From Trochalopteron elliotii (taxonomy: Eukaryota > Chordata > Aves > Passeriformes > Leiothrichidae), in NCBI GenBank assembly GCA_024734555.1, contig JANPWX010000054.1:10792966-10856965 (forward strand): a DNA stretch of 64,000 nucleotides, written 5' to 3'. The position numbers and the translations under genes are program-made. Below, in pieces: positions 23,166-35,882 of this stretch. The notes below the pieces were generated by a model, which saw nothing but the letters and a program-made list of their open reading frames with translations, did not search any database and was not told where the DNA came from. Position 1 is the stretch's first letter; each line of letters starts with the position of its first letter.

Positions 23166-26100
23166 GTGAAATCGCTCCATCTGGCAGAGGAAAGCCCAGG
23201 GAAAACGATGATTTTTACTTACCGTTTAATGACAGCAAGCAAAGAGTGCTTCTGTGACAAGAACCCCTTCCTTTCACCTGTGCATGGCTCAGCCTCAGGC
23301 TCATCTCTGCCTGTGGGTATCTCCATCATGGCCCCATGCACCTCTCTGAAGCCCTTGAGAGTGTGGGCAATGTTTTTCTCTGATGCTTCCAGGTTACAAG
23401 TATTTCCTACAGAAGAAGGCAACGAGCCAAGCTCTGCGAGTCCCAGGACCCCAGCAGTGGCCATTTGTCATTGAGAGCACTGCTGGAGCAAGCTAGTCCC
23501 TCTGCCCCCACCAGGGCCTCCCTAGGGCCGTGTCATGGCAAATGGAACTGCACAGCAGGTCCTGAAGGCAGTGCAATGGAAAGCAGCTTTCTCCCAGGTA
23601 CTCCGGGAAGGCATGATCTCAAAACCCAGAAATGCCCATGGTCCCTCCCAAGCTGTGCTTTTGGAAGGGCTTCCCAAATCCTTGCAAATACCAAGGACAG
23701 ATTACACACCAGCCGGGACCTAGGCACTATACCTTTCCGGACAGTTGAGGGCAGCCGATCACTCCAAATAACTGACGGATGTGTCAGATACAGAAAGCTC
23801 CTCCCTTCTCTCTCAACCTCTTCCCTCTTTTTCAGGGACTGCTGCTAAGATGCTTCTCCCTCTCCAGCTGAGCTCATTTATCCCCATCAGGACCACTCTA
23901 CCTACTGCTATACAGACTCTGGGTGGGATACAGCTGGGACCCATTATTTTTCAGGTTCTTACATCTAGTCTCTGGGGTGTCCATAGCAGGAATGGCTGTG
24001 TAGCAATGTTTTAAGGAAAACTTTTGACTTATTATTTAAGTGTGCTAGTGCTACAGTAGTGGTGCTGTTGACTAACCTAATTCTGTCTCCTTTAAATTTA
24101 GTTATAAGATTTTCTATAAGGTAAGTTCTTCCAAAATCAAACCATGTGCTGATGTAAAACTCAGCTATTTTAGTAAAGAGCTTTGCAGAGTTGAGTTTTC
24201 TTCTGATATTGGCAATCCTGGAAAACCAGAGGGACCCTGCTTGATTGTGAAGAGATAAGTGTGGTTATAGTGATATACAGAACCATATATCTGTAGTTCA
24301 AAGGAAGTTGATTTTGAGAAATCCAAGATAACAAGGAAGGTTGGAGGAGTTATTGAAAACAGAATGGTGTGCTTCACAAGGGCAATGGCAGCCCCACATA
24401 ACTAATGCTTGCTTTCAGAAAAGTACATCAATAAACAGAAAAATAATATCCAAAGAATTCTTGAAAGCCTGTGTATCTTGCTGGGGAAAAAAAATGAAAA
24501 GAAACAACATACATTCTGCAAATGGTAAACCCTGTGTTATAATGCAAACAGAGTTCAACAGATGCTTTGGATGGAGTTGAACTTCAGTGCCCTTCCTGCA
24601 AATCTTTGGGTAAGGTCATCTATCAGTTCAGGCAGTGGTAATGCTGGCTTTTGGGCTCTAGGCAGGGTAATATTAAAGGCTATGCCCCAAATCCACCAAT
24701 GATCTACATGGACTGCTATTAAGAACAGTCTTTTTAAAAGCTGAACTAATTGGGAAGGAGGGTTGAATGGTTCATTTTTGTTAAAACTAAACAGCTGAGA
24801 AGCTGAGGGCCTTGGCAAGAATAAAAGACAAAAGTGGTAAAAGCCGATCTTAAAAATCCTACCTGTAGTTTGGGTTACGAAGTGGGGAGGAGCTGAAGAA
24901 ACAACCACAGACCTTTTGGGCAGTGTGGAGACACCTTTCACAGTTGGGTGTTTGGATTACATCCCCTCCACCTTTTGTCAGGAGTGCCCAGTAGCAAAAG
25001 GAGCGAGCACTTATACTGTAAGAAGAGGTTGGGTCTGATCAGGGAAGTTGCATCACAGTAAGTTTTGTAACAAATAGGTTGAAAAAAACCCAAATTCCAA
25101 ACAAAGGCTTGAAGACCAACATAAACATTTGCAAAGTCTGGCTGTGAATGACGCTGGGGCAATTTTGCTTAGCAAAAATTGCAAAGCAGAAGGTGCTTTG
25201 TATTTTGAGAAGGCAGGGTGGAGAGCTCTTACACACCGTGACCAGTGTAGGCAACAGCTCACATTGGCAATTTTGTCAATGCAATAATGTTATTGTGCTG
25301 TGGTTTGTTTTACTCTTATTTAAGGCATAGGACCAGTTCTGGTTGAGAAATACCAAATATTTGTGCAAAGTCTCTCTCTAATGAACACTTTCGAAAGCAC
25401 AAATAGATATGTGCATGAATGCCTACAGATGTTCTTAAACTCAGCTGGAGATTTGAGATTTCTGTGATGAAGGTGTAGGTGATTGAGGTGTTCAAAGAAC
25501 ACCCTTGATCTTAATCAGAAGTTCTTCAATGGGATTTTTATACATGTGTTGGTTCAAGAATTTGTTAGTTAAACTAGTCTCTGCCTGTAAATTAAATTAG
25601 CAGATTCCATGCTAATCTCAGGTTTTCTGGATTCTGTGTGTGTATCCAACTATTGTTTTCTGAACAAAGTGTGAAGACATAGCAGCTCCAGGCAAAAGCC
25701 CAGCTGCCCACTCAATGTACCTGTTTTATTCAATGTTTCCAAACACCAGTGGGCCTCCTTACAGGTTTTAGAGAACAAAAGGGGTTGTAAATGATAGGGT
25801 ATTGACAAAAGAGCTCCTTAGAAGTGATTTGCATCATGGATGTTTTACATGGGATTTGCAACTCTTAGCTTAGAGTTGATAGCATTCTCGTGAAGGGTCA
25901 TTGCAGATTTTGACATCTTTGGGTTAATAGCTCCTGGTGTCACCACCATTTTGTTTAACCCTTAGGATGTTTAACCCCTAGCCCCTTTGTTATTTTTTTA
26001 TTCAAAGATATTTCAAAGTGGTAAGAGCAACTAGGTCAGAGAGCAAGAAATAACTTGGCCACTAGTAAGGGTTCTGAGTGGTCCCTTCTGAGAGGTCTCA

Positions 26101-27445
26101 TATTCTCATTCAGTGCATCTGCTTTGGGTTTTTTTCATGCTTGGAAAGCACTGTCTTGCATGGCAGAGGGAAGGCAGATACATCCAGTGTGTTCCCCATA
26201 AGGCATCTTTAAAAGTATGTATGTATGCATAAAGGGACAATATTTGGTCTTGCTCTATGCAAAATTGTTCTCAAATGCCCAAATTTCTTGATCATCACAC
26301 ACATCCTTGAGAAGGACCATGCCCAAACCCTGTACAGTGAAGGTCTGATACAGGTACAAGGGCTGCTGATTATGGCTGTATCTTGCCAGGGTATAAAGAA
26401 GAGATGCTATTGCTGAGCAGTGTCTCTTAATGGCCTCTAGTCAAACATCATGCAGGGAGCTGTAAGGAAGGATTGTTTTCTCTGATACAGTTGTTAAACC
26501 CCAAACTATCTGTACCAGCCTGCTTGGGTGACTCTTGCAAGGCAATGAAGCTCATCTGAGACTGGGGAAGCAGAAGGAAGACAGATGGACTGCTTGCAAA
26601 CAGCAGGGGATCTTCTCTTCCCCCTAGGCCTGAGGACATGTTTCTCCAGGGGAGGACAGCTAACACCTCCAGAGAGTCAGGAAGAAGCGCAGCAAACCTC
26701 CTGCCTGCACTTGCTTTTGGGTGTCTGTTCAGGAGGTGATGCCTCCCTGCACTTCTGCAGTGTTTGCTCCCCTCTAATGGCCAAAGATCTGAGGGCCCCT
26801 TGGGGGAGACCTTGGTGTCACAGGCCAGAGTGGCTGGTGCCAGAGGGTGCCCTGTGCTAGCAGACCTGTGAGGCATCAAGCCTCAGGTCCAAGCATGCTC
26901 ACCACTGCCCAGCACTGGGATGGGGTCTCCCACAGCTTTTCCTGCAGCTCTGATTGCTGGTGTTTATCCCTCTACTCTCTTACATCTCCAAAGGAATGCA
27001 CCTGTGCCATGGTGGCTGGGAGAAAGGGTTATAGCTAAACTTGACAAAGCAAGGCAGTGAAGGCAAATTGGTAAGTCTGCACAGGTCTTAGTCCTCCCTG
27101 AGTCAGTGTCTCCTGCCTACCTCCTGACTGAACCTCTTCGCCTCTGACATTGCATTGCAACTCTTCCCTCTCCTTGGAACAAGTGATGCCCACTGCCTGG
27201 GTTTTACCCAAGCCAGCTATTAATAATTTTCTGCAGATTGGTTGTTATAAAGCCTCAACCTATGCAAAAATGTGTGTGCTCATGTGTTGGAGGCTTTGGT
27301 TTTCAAATAGCAATGCTATTTATTGTGTTGCATTACTTGCTGTTGCCTTTTCTAAACAAAATCTCTTCAGAATTGCCCACATATGAAGTGCCAGAAAATG
27401 TAAATAATATCTCATTTTGCATCAGCTTTTATATATAGGGGTTGT

Positions 27446-27690
27446 CATAGAATGGTTTGGTTTGGAAGGGAGCCAAATATCATCCAGTCCCAACCCCCAT
27501 GAAATTAGTAGGTACATCTTTAAATAAGTCAGCTTGCTGAGACCCCCATTCAGCCTTGAATGTTTTGAGAGACAGGACATCCACCATCTCTCCGGGCAAT
27601 TTGTTCCACTGTTTCATCATCTGTGTGGGCATAAATTTTATGTTAACTGACTGTAAGCCTAATAGCTCAGGGTAACTCCTCCAGCACTTT
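27446..27690 (-). mobile_element. CR1 LINE 3' fragment (minus orientation)
   Basis: The plus strand begins 'catagaatggtttggtttgg', the reverse complement of the standard CR1 3' end. It continues with the familiar 'atccagtcccaacccc', 'ttgttccactgtttcatcatc' style text. It is 5'-truncated and diverged. Confidence 0.8.
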
Positions 27691-30600
27691 CTGTCAAGCT
27701 CTTTGCTGCAATATGTGTTAGAACTAGGCCGCTTTCCAAAGTCAGGGAATCAACCAGGAGAGAAGGTTTGTTTCCTTATCCTTACCATTTCTTCTTACCT
27801 ATTAAACCTAATTAAAACTGTGATATGTATAAAATCCTGCTTTACCTGCCATGCCACTTCTGTTGGTGTCAAAGGAGTTAAAAGATATTTTGATCAAAAG
27901 CACAAAGATTGTTCTTTGTTTTCGTAGTGTGGTCAGTCTGGTGAAAAAGTTGCCCCGAGAGGGCCCATATATGAAGTCATATTCTCTGCAGTCAAGAGGG
28001 TCATTATGGAATCACGTCATTATCCTAAGCTTTGATGAAAGCTTGCAGTGCTTGTGCAAGGAGATCCCTCCATGGCTTTCACTATTGTGATGTGTAAATC
28101 ACAAGTAATGGTCACAGGCAGTACAGCAAGCTGGAGGTGGTTATGTGCAATAGCCTTGTCTCCTGGACAAAAAAAGTCTCTGTCCTCTGCACTGGTGGGG
28201 GTGGCAGTGTAACTCAGACCAGCAAGGCCCAGCTTGAGTGAGGCTGACTCTGTATGTACTCTTCCCTGCAGACTGCCAGGGGTCCCATATTTAGGGACAA
28301 TCTGAACTGGCATATTATACCTGGAACTATTTTTTTTCTTTTTTAAATCAACAACTCTGCCTTCTTGTTTCCCTGTCCACATCTGTGTGGATCAGGCAGG
28401 TAGCTAGTGGCAGTACAGCAACAGTCAGCTAGCCAACAGGCAGTTGAAGACTTTGGTGGCCACATTGCCTCTGGCCCACACACTTATAATGTTTTGCCCT
28501 GTTCTAGTTTTGGCAGCTGCTCTCTTGACTCCTGCCATGTACCCACTATGTTTAAGTCCTACAGACTTCTCTGTGTTGTCTTTTTTGTGTCACTTGCTAT
28601 GGAAGTGATTGATCTGTGAGGCTAGGAAACTGTAAATGCTTGCTGTCCTTGGTTTTGTTAATTTGTATTATTCTTAGAAAAAAGATTACTCACTCTATCT
28701 CTCTAGAAACCACTTCCTGCACTTTGGATGGTACAAAGATTTGGCATGTTGTTACTCATTCTGAATGGTGCCTAGAGTCTTTCACAAATATCTTCATGCT
28801 CTCAAGTCTTGACAGAAGGCAAATATGCTATCTACCACCAAAGTAGTCTATTTGTTGTTCACTGTCCTGTTACAGGAAATTTATTTTAAGACTTGGGATA
28901 CAAAATGTGATATTTGTGCAAAAATCAATTTTCTTGTTCTCTTGACCACAAGGCAAATAAGAGTGTAGGCGATGCTCAGTCACCATATCAGAAAATAGAT
29001 CTCTCTGTATGTGTATTGGTGAAAAAGTGAATCTTTACCAGAAAGCAAACTCTTGTTGAAAATAGTGATTTAAGCTTTAAGTAAGAATTTCATCTATTTA
29101 GGGCTACCTCAAAGAATTATTTCTAGAATGCTGTAGAAGCAGTCTAATGGGACCCAGCTCACCATAAGGATCCACGATGTTATTTCATGGTCCTCACAAA
29201 ATTGTCCTTTCTCTTTGAGGTCCTACCTAGCCATTTTGGGCTCAAAATAAAGACATGGAGGCTTCTGTTCCATAGGGTCTTTGTCTCCTTCTCACTCAAG
29301 CTGGAGGACAGAAGAATGAAGTGCTCCCCTCCCATTAATTTGGGACTGCAGCCCTGATGTTCCTGGTCTGTGTGAAGTGTTGCTGGGGCTCCACTTCTTC
29401 GTCTGCAGCAGCTGAGCTCTGTGCAGTTCACTGTGATGTGTGAAAATAAGCTCATCTGTTTATTTACAAGTCGCTCTGATGTCTATATTGCATGTTAACT
29501 TCTAAAGCATTCTGAGTCCAACAGTGCTTCTGAGCAGTGCCAGTGGCCAGACACTGGACTTGGCAGCTCTCTGCATGCTAATCCACCCAGATCCAGGAGT
29601 GCAGAGAGGGATTTGACAGTGGGAAGAAAAGAGGATAACAAGAATGTCACAACTGCATCTGGATTGTGCAGGTGAGCTTTCAGTCTGTGACAAAGCCTGC
29701 CTTATTAAGCAAGAAATGTGTCTCAGAGGATGCCTCATCCCTTCTATCTGCTTCTGTTCTTTACATGTGTTGTTCTTGTTCCCATCTGCCAGGGAGACCC
29801 CTGGGGAGGGCTGCCAGTTGCCTGCTCAGATGGTACCAAAGAGCTGCAGTCATGACCTCCTCCTGTAACTGTACATGCTACCACCTAAGAGATGAATGGA
29901 CAGACCTGCCCTAGGACAGGCATTGTTCTTGTTCATGTGGCATGAAACCGTTTCAAAATGAAATCTTTACTGAACCTAGAACTAGATTAGGAACAAAAAA
30001 ATTATGTCAATATTGGGACGTTTTCTGCTCAGCTAATCCAACTCATCCTTGCATCTCTCAACAGGTTAAAAGGTTTTCCCTCTTCTCGTATGGTGTCTTA
30101 TGTAAAGGAGGCCTTGTTCAACAGTTGCTAAAGCATAGGTGAAACAAGCAGGTGTTTTGTACTTGTGCCTCAAACAGCTAACAACTGTTCTCAGTCTAAG
30201 AACAGCGAATCCGCAGGCAATATGCAGGCAAAGAAGTCAGGAACAGTGAAACCATTGTCAAGAGAATGGAGAGGGATACATTTATAAGATTCCCAATGTG
30301 GCTTTGCTGCTGAATAATGAGACTGAACATTGACTTTTATGCATCAGAAGTGCAAAAAGTTTATGTTACTGTGCTGCCTCTTCTCTGCTCTTGCCCTTGG
30401 CTTTATTGGCGGTTGCACCTGTCTTGTGGTGGCAGAAGCCCTAGCAACAGATGAAAATTTCCTTCAGCATGTACCTGAATATTCTGCCTGGTGATACTAC
30501 TGCCCAAAGTAGGTGATGAAAGATGAAAGACAAGTGACCCAGGAATGGAGACTGCACAATCCCTGAGCTGCAGTCCTCTGGAAGGGGAAGAACCTCCTTG

Positions 30601-30864
30601 GAGCTGGAAACACTAAGCTGAGAGCTGTGCAAGGCACAGTGGGAGCTCATGTTATGTACAGGGTGTTTTCCCTGCATGGGCTATGGTAAAACCACTGCTG
30701 CTGACATGTGTAAGCTGAACTTTTCACAGATACATACACAGTGCTCTGCAAAATGGGGAGAGTAAGTCAGGGGTGGTGCAAAAATCACCAAGGAATTTTA
30801 ATTCCTGCATGTCAAATTCTTTTCTGACTTTCTCACACTACTGCATTGTCAAATACAGAGAAAA

Positions 30865-31020
30865 TTGTGGATGTCCAGTCCCTAGAAGAGTTCAAGGCCT
30901 AGCTGGATAAGGCTTTGGGCAGCTTCGTGTGGTGAAAGATGTCCCTCCCCGTGACAGAGGGGTTGGAACTAGATGATCTTTAAGGTTCCTTTCAACCCAA
31001 AGCATTCTACAATCCTATGA
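30865..31020 (+). mobile_element. CR1 LINE 3' fragment (plus orientation)
   Basis: It matches the CR1 tail from 'ccctagaagagttcaaggcc' through 'ggttggaactagatgatctt' and 'caacccaaagcattctac' to 'aatcctatgaa'. It is a short, 5'-truncated copy about 650 bp upstream of ELOVL3. Confidence 0.85.
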
Positions 31021-31439
31021 AATATTTCACCCAGGCAAATCTTCACCTGTTTGAAGAGGCAGCAGTTAAGCAGATGACTTGTGTGCAGGTGCAGTGATGC
31101 CTGCATGAGGCAAACCCTTCCCAAGTCTGTGAGCTTTGTAGGATGCAGCTGTTGCACACGTGTAAAGACATGACATTTGGGAGAGACAGCAAGATGAGTG
31201 AAGTGACCAGATGGAGCAATGAGATATGCTGTATTCAGGGGACTTTGACTGTGCTGGAGCCATTTTCAGCTGCAGGAACCGAAGTGGGAGATTACTCAGA
31301 ACCCATCTAGTCTCCAGCAGCGGCGAATTGCTTCAGTCTATGGTGAAGGAACAACAGCTAACCGCAGTCAGGGTAAAGGAATTTCTGCTTGCTGCTGGTG
31401 ACAGTGTTACAATCACCTTGCCCATCTGTTGAGGGACGA

Positions 31440-31667
31440 GCTGGGCTGGATGGGGAATGGGAGGACCTCCGGCTCAGCCTGACTGTGTGAGCGGAGCCTC
31501 CCCCTCCTTACCCAGCACAAGGAGTGGGAGGACCGCCGGTTCCCCGTCGGACCGGCGGCTCCTGGTCCCGCCCCTGCCGCGGGGTGAGGTCGGGGCGGAG
31601 CGCATTCCCGGGACTACATTCACCCGTGAAGCGTGTGCGAGTGGCTCATTTCGGGTCGCTCCCGGGG
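31440..31667 (+). promoter_or_regulatory. ELOVL3: ELOVL3 GC-rich promoter / 5' UTR
   Basis: A small CpG-rich block directly upstream of the ELOVL3 start, with two GC boxes (CCCGCCCC at 31567-31574 and GGGGCGG at 31592-31598). No TATA box is evident. A near-duplicate segment ('gggaggacctccgg' near 31460 and 'gggaggaccgccgg' near 31526) is present. The exact transcription start cannot be placed. Confidence 0.6.
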
Positions 31668-31780
31668 ATGCTGAATATGGAACTGAACGTTGACCCGTCG
31701 GAGCTGCAGCCGCTGGGGGAGTATGACTTCGAGAAGAACTTCAATCACCTGGAAGCCATTAAATGGATGGAGGAGAATTG
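31668..31780 (+). CDS. ELOVL3: ELOVL3 exon 1 (coding part)
   Basis: Encodes MLNMELNVDPSELQPLGEYD and continues to KWMEENW. Donor GAATTG/GTGAGA, phase 2. The luminal N-terminus precedes the first membrane span. Confidence 0.9.
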
Positions 31781-34700
31781 GTGAGAGGAGCGGGAGAGGA
31801 AAGGAAGTTGCTGACCTGGTGCATTCTGGACCCTTGTTAGCCCTGTCAGGTTCTGCTGCTTTTAGCAGAACAAGTGTGAGGATCTTCAGTTCCGAGGAGG
31901 AGAAGCTTGGGGGTCTCTGGTTGCACACCTGAGGCTGTGGAGGATGGGATTCCGTGGTACATGTGGCAGAGCAAACAGTGGTCCAGGTGGTGCTGCAGCT
32001 TGTAGGGAGATGGTGATGTGTCAAGAGGGCAGAGAGCACCCACAGGTGGCCACTGCAGCCCTTGCATTGGCAAATAGGGCACTCAGCCCTGCCGTGTTGC
32101 ACTAAAGCCTTGGAATGTGTGGGATGTAACACAAGGCACTTGAGGCTCTAGATTACGTGAAACTGGCCTTTGTAGACATCCTGTACAGGCATCCTCTGCC
32201 TGTAGAGTCTCATGTGTAAAGGGATAAGATGCATTGATGTGTTTGCTTTGGATCTTGCTCAAAGGCATCCAGAACCTGGCTCATCCCATCAAGGTCTTGT
32301 GGAAATCTCTATGATGTAGCAGTTGGCTTTCTTTTGTGCAGTCCCCAGGGTTCTTGTTTGCTTTCTGTCAGGGCAGGCTTTCTTGTGACCAAGCACAACC
32401 TTAACACGAGAATGGGAGATCCTTTGTTTCTTGGTGAGAGTACTTTGCTGGGGCTACTGAAGTCTGGCTAAAAATAGGTCAGTTTGGGTCTTTTCCTGAC
32501 TGTTCCCTCTTCTCTACTTGCAGGCAAAAGTCTATTCTTTTTTCTTTTATTTATTTCATCCTGATCTTTGGAATCAAGCATTTCATGAAGGAACGGAGGC
32601 CCTTCAATCTGCGTGCACCACTGACCCTGTGGTCCTTCAGCCTGACTTTGTTCAGGTAAGAGCCTTTGCTAAACCTGCAGACAGCTGTAGACATTCCCTC
32701 AGAACTGGATTGATGGGAAGTTCTGGTTATCCACTACATCACTAGGGAAATAAATTAAAATTTTCCTCTTGAAGGCCCTTTCCACCTAGGGGAGTGACCT
32801 GCTTATACAAGTCATTTATTTCTCACCAGAAATACTCCAGCAATTCAAATGAGTTGCAAAAGGATCGCTGGGGAGAGTGTTTGAAAATAATTAGTGGGTA
32901 GATTTGAACATGAAGCCTGCAAGAGCAGACATCCATCTTCCCTCATTCAAAGGGTACCTGCCAATTGCAACTTTGATTTGAGGTCTATTTCTCTTTACAA
33001 TTTAGATTTCTTTCTCTTCCCCTACCCTATACCCCCCCTGCCCTTCCACCCCCCATTTCTCTAATCCCGTTGTGTAGAAGATGGGGAAAATTCTGCTATG
33101 CTCACAGAAGCACGAAAGATTAATCTGTGTTTTCAAACTGTCCAGTCTTATGGTAAAAGTTTCCTGCAGTGGCTATGAAAATGTTTTGGGCCGTGCTCTG
33201 TATTTAAACAAGCAGATGTCAATTTTAGAAAATTCCCCTCATCTGCACAACTTCTTTTGTCTGTTTGGTGGGACAGAGAAAAAACTAGCCTACTGCCACT
33301 GAAACTCCAATTGACTTTGACAAGGTCAAAAGGTTGTTGTCTGTTAGGGCAGGGTATGGCAGTGGTCTGTAAAATCACAGGTTGTGGGAGAGGGGAAGTC
33401 AGGGGATATCTGTTCATGGTCTGTTCAGAGACAAGCTTGTGTGAATAAAACATATAGGTTGATAACAAAGAAAAAGTGGTATTTCTTCTCATAAGCTGTA
33501 GGAGTTACCTGCCACAGGAGGTTATAAGTTTTCCCTGGGCCTGTCCTGTAGGCCCATGTCAAAAGGTGAGACATCAGGAAAATTGTCCTCCATCTCTCAT
33601 CAGGTGGGGCAGCTTTTGCTCAAGTGCCTCTTCAAGCAGTGGAAGCAGGGAGTGTAATGAGGGAGCACTCTTTGATGCTGCTTTGTCTTGCAGGGATAGG
33701 TTTTAAATCCTGGCTAAAACTTGTTAGGAAGTCTAAGAAGGCAAAAATTTGCTTAAATGTCTCTGAGATTGCCCTGAGCATCAAGATGGAGTCAACTGAA
33801 TATCCATGGGTGCAGAGCTGTCAGAGGCTGTGTTGAGGCCCTGGGCACAGTGTTCAGCTCTCCTCTGGTTTTCTTGCAGTTTCATTGCAGCCTGTAGGAT
33901 CTGGAAGCAGATGATCTTCCTCCTCCTTACCAAGGGATTTAAGCACTCAGTGTGTAGTAAATCTTTCTACGTCCATCCTGTTTCCAAGCTTTGGATATAT
34001 CTATTTGTAGTGAGCAAACTTGTCGAATTGGGTGAGTCTGAAACTTCTCCTTATCCTGTGTGTTTGTAACTGCTTTGCTTTTACAAGCAGATTTTCTTTT
34101 ACAGGTCTCTGTCCAAATCTTACTTGGAGAAAAGGGTTGCTTAGTTTTGCATGTGTCACTCATTTTCTTGCTCCCTATTGCTCAACTCAAATGATACGCT
34201 TGCTCTCCACAGGGTTGCAGCCTGATGTTACTGTTCTAGTTTGATCCCCAGGCCAGTACCTGGACTAGGCAATTCTGCATTGGAATGACCATGGCGAGGG
34301 GGCAGCAGACAGGCAGGGAGGACTGGGTTTTCCACACAGTTTTCATAAAAAGAAGTAAAGGAGAGCCAGTTGGAAATGCAGAGCAGGTAGATCTGGGAAA
34401 GCAAGCCTGGGGCAAGAGGTTCTTACACTACAAACATGCCAGAAGGTAGGGTGCCTAAACTGTCTTTTTCAATATAGATTATTTCAATGGGAACGTAGGT
34501 TTTGGTGGGATCAAACCACAGAATGGCTTCAGCATTGAAGCTTGCTTGGTCTGTTTCATGTGACAACTTTTGCAACTGCTGCGCTTTCACTTGACTAATG
34601 ATACACCTCTCCCCCAACCCCAGGTGACACTGTGTTCATTGTTCTCCGGAAAAAGAAGCTCATCTTCGTCCACTGGTACCACCACTTCCTCACGCTGATT

Positions 34701-35045
34701 ACAGCCTGGTGTGGCTATAAGAATATGATAGTTGCTATGGGGTGGAACGCAGCCTTGAACCTTGTTATCCATTGTTTTACATACTCCTACTACACTGTGA
34801 CAGCCATGGGCATCCGAGTACCCCGCTCCCTCGCCATGCTACTCACCACTGCACAGATGGTGCAGATGACAGCATTTGTAATAATTAGCCTCCTTGTTGC
34901 CTACTGGAAGGATGATAAGCTCTGCAACTTTACCTGGCCAATTTTTTTCCTTTCATCGGGCTTGTATGTCACTTTATTGGCCCTCTTCTCCAACTTCTTC
35001 ATAAAAACTTACTTGAGGAGCACCCAGAAATCAAAGTGTAATTAA
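31668..35045 (+). CDS. ELOVL3: ELOVL3, very-long-chain fatty acid elongase (ELO family)
   Basis: Four exons (31668-31780, 32524-32655, 33880-34031, 34624-35045) with GT-AG introns join to 272 residues, the normal family length (human about 270). The enzyme is a multi-pass ER protein that condenses malonyl-CoA with a fatty acyl-CoA, the rate-limiting step of elongation; ELOVL3 prefers saturated and monounsaturated chains around C18-C24. Landmarks are KLVELGDT, the histidine box HWYHH (residues 149-153), NLVIHCFTYSYY, the TTAQMVQM block and several hydrophobic spans. The C-terminus KSKCN fits the KXKXX ER-retrieval pattern. I use the first of two close ATGs (31668, 31677); the frame is open upstream without a family-like extension. 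The N-terminus looks more like ELOVL6 than mammalian ELOVL3, so the name rests on synteny (NOLC1 before, convergent PITX3 after). Confidence 0.92.
32524..32655 (+). CDS. ELOVL3: ELOVL3 exon 2
   Basis: Acceptor CTACTTGCAG/GCAAAA, donor TTCAG/GTAAGA. Encodes a first hydrophobic span (ILFSFIYFILIFG), the KERRPFNLRAPL loop and the start of the second span. Confidence 0.92.
33880..34031 (+). CDS. ELOVL3: ELOVL3 exon 3
   Basis: Acceptor TTTTCTTGCAG/TTTCAT, donor GAATTGG/GTGAGT. Encodes the region ending VSKLWIYLFVVSKLVELG, the conserved lead-in to the catalytic loop. Confidence 0.92.
34624..35045 (+). CDS. ELOVL3: ELOVL3 exon 4 (catalytic, terminal)
   Basis: Acceptor CCAACCCCAG/GTGACA, stop TAA at 35043-35045. 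It holds the histidine box HWYHH at 34671-34685, the remaining membrane spans and the C-terminal ER-retrieval-like tail. Confidence 0.95.
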
Positions 35046-35876
35046 AACCAAGGGATGGAAGAAGAGATTGGGATGGAAGTGGGGAGAGAGGGAGAGGGAA
35101 AGGGGAAACTTTTTGCTTCTGTCTGGAGCCCGAGTGCCTGATGGGATGGGTGTGATGGGGTTTAGGAAGAGATCACTATGGGTAACAGCCTTCAGAATAA
35201 CTTGCTCATTGGCCTTTGGTGTGTCTGCCTTGCAGTGGGTAGCATCCCAGAGTGAGGTGCAGGTTGTGGCAGGCTGGTAACAGGAGAAAGGGGAAGAGGC
35301 TGGGGGCTGGAAACCTCGGGGTTGTGATTCTGCCTTTCCTTCTTCTTTGCATCACTTGCGTTTGCCTTGTGCCTCACCTCCTTCCTGGGGACTGATATAA
35401 TCTTGCATGCACTAAGACTCTCCTTGGAAAAAAGGTAGGGAAATTTCTCTCAAAGCAGCACTGCCCTGTCCATGGTCCTCAGTTTTGAGGAAGAACAGAG
35501 CCCAAACCTGCTGCTATTCTGCAGGGAAGTCCTAATAGATTACTGGTGGGAACAGCACTAAAATGAAAAATTCCTGTTGTTTTTTAAGGTTATGTAGGGA
35601 GGGTATCTGCCTGGGCTCTCCCTTCTCCTCTGTGATGCAAGGAACTGAATCCCATGAACTTTAATGGCTGTTACCTGTGGTGTGCCTCTTGTACAATATG
35701 AAACAATCTAGCCTCAAACCCTAAAAGTCAAGCAGGGTCCAGCTCTGTCCTGCAAACTATGTCAGGCATTGCCAGTGGTCCCAGCCCACGGTCAGTCTCA
35801 CAGGCTGGGGCCAAAGCCTCCCAGAGTCAACTCATCTCTGAGTGCATCTGCCACTGGGTGATGTGTTAAAACAACT

Positions 35877-35882
35877 AATAAA
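35877..35882 (+). terminator. ELOVL3: Poly(A) signal AATAAA of ELOVL3
   Basis: Canonical hexamer about 830 bp after the stop, followed by 'ctgtcatgtatgg' and a short ATTG repeat. Confidence 0.65.

Larger units (their letters stand above)
20020..31440. other. UGT8-like - ELOVL3 intergenic region, about 11.4 kb
   Basis: I found no exon chain or recognisable protein. It contains a weak GC-rich patch (22400-23160) and two CR1 fragments (27446-27690, 30865-31020). Open frames up to about 210 codons occur in the GC-rich patch but have no domain character. Confidence 0.5.

Noticed and set aside
31620..32132. 170-codon minus-strand frame opposite ELOVL3 exon 1
   Set aside because: It is antisense to a confirmed exon and its intron, without conserved motifs.
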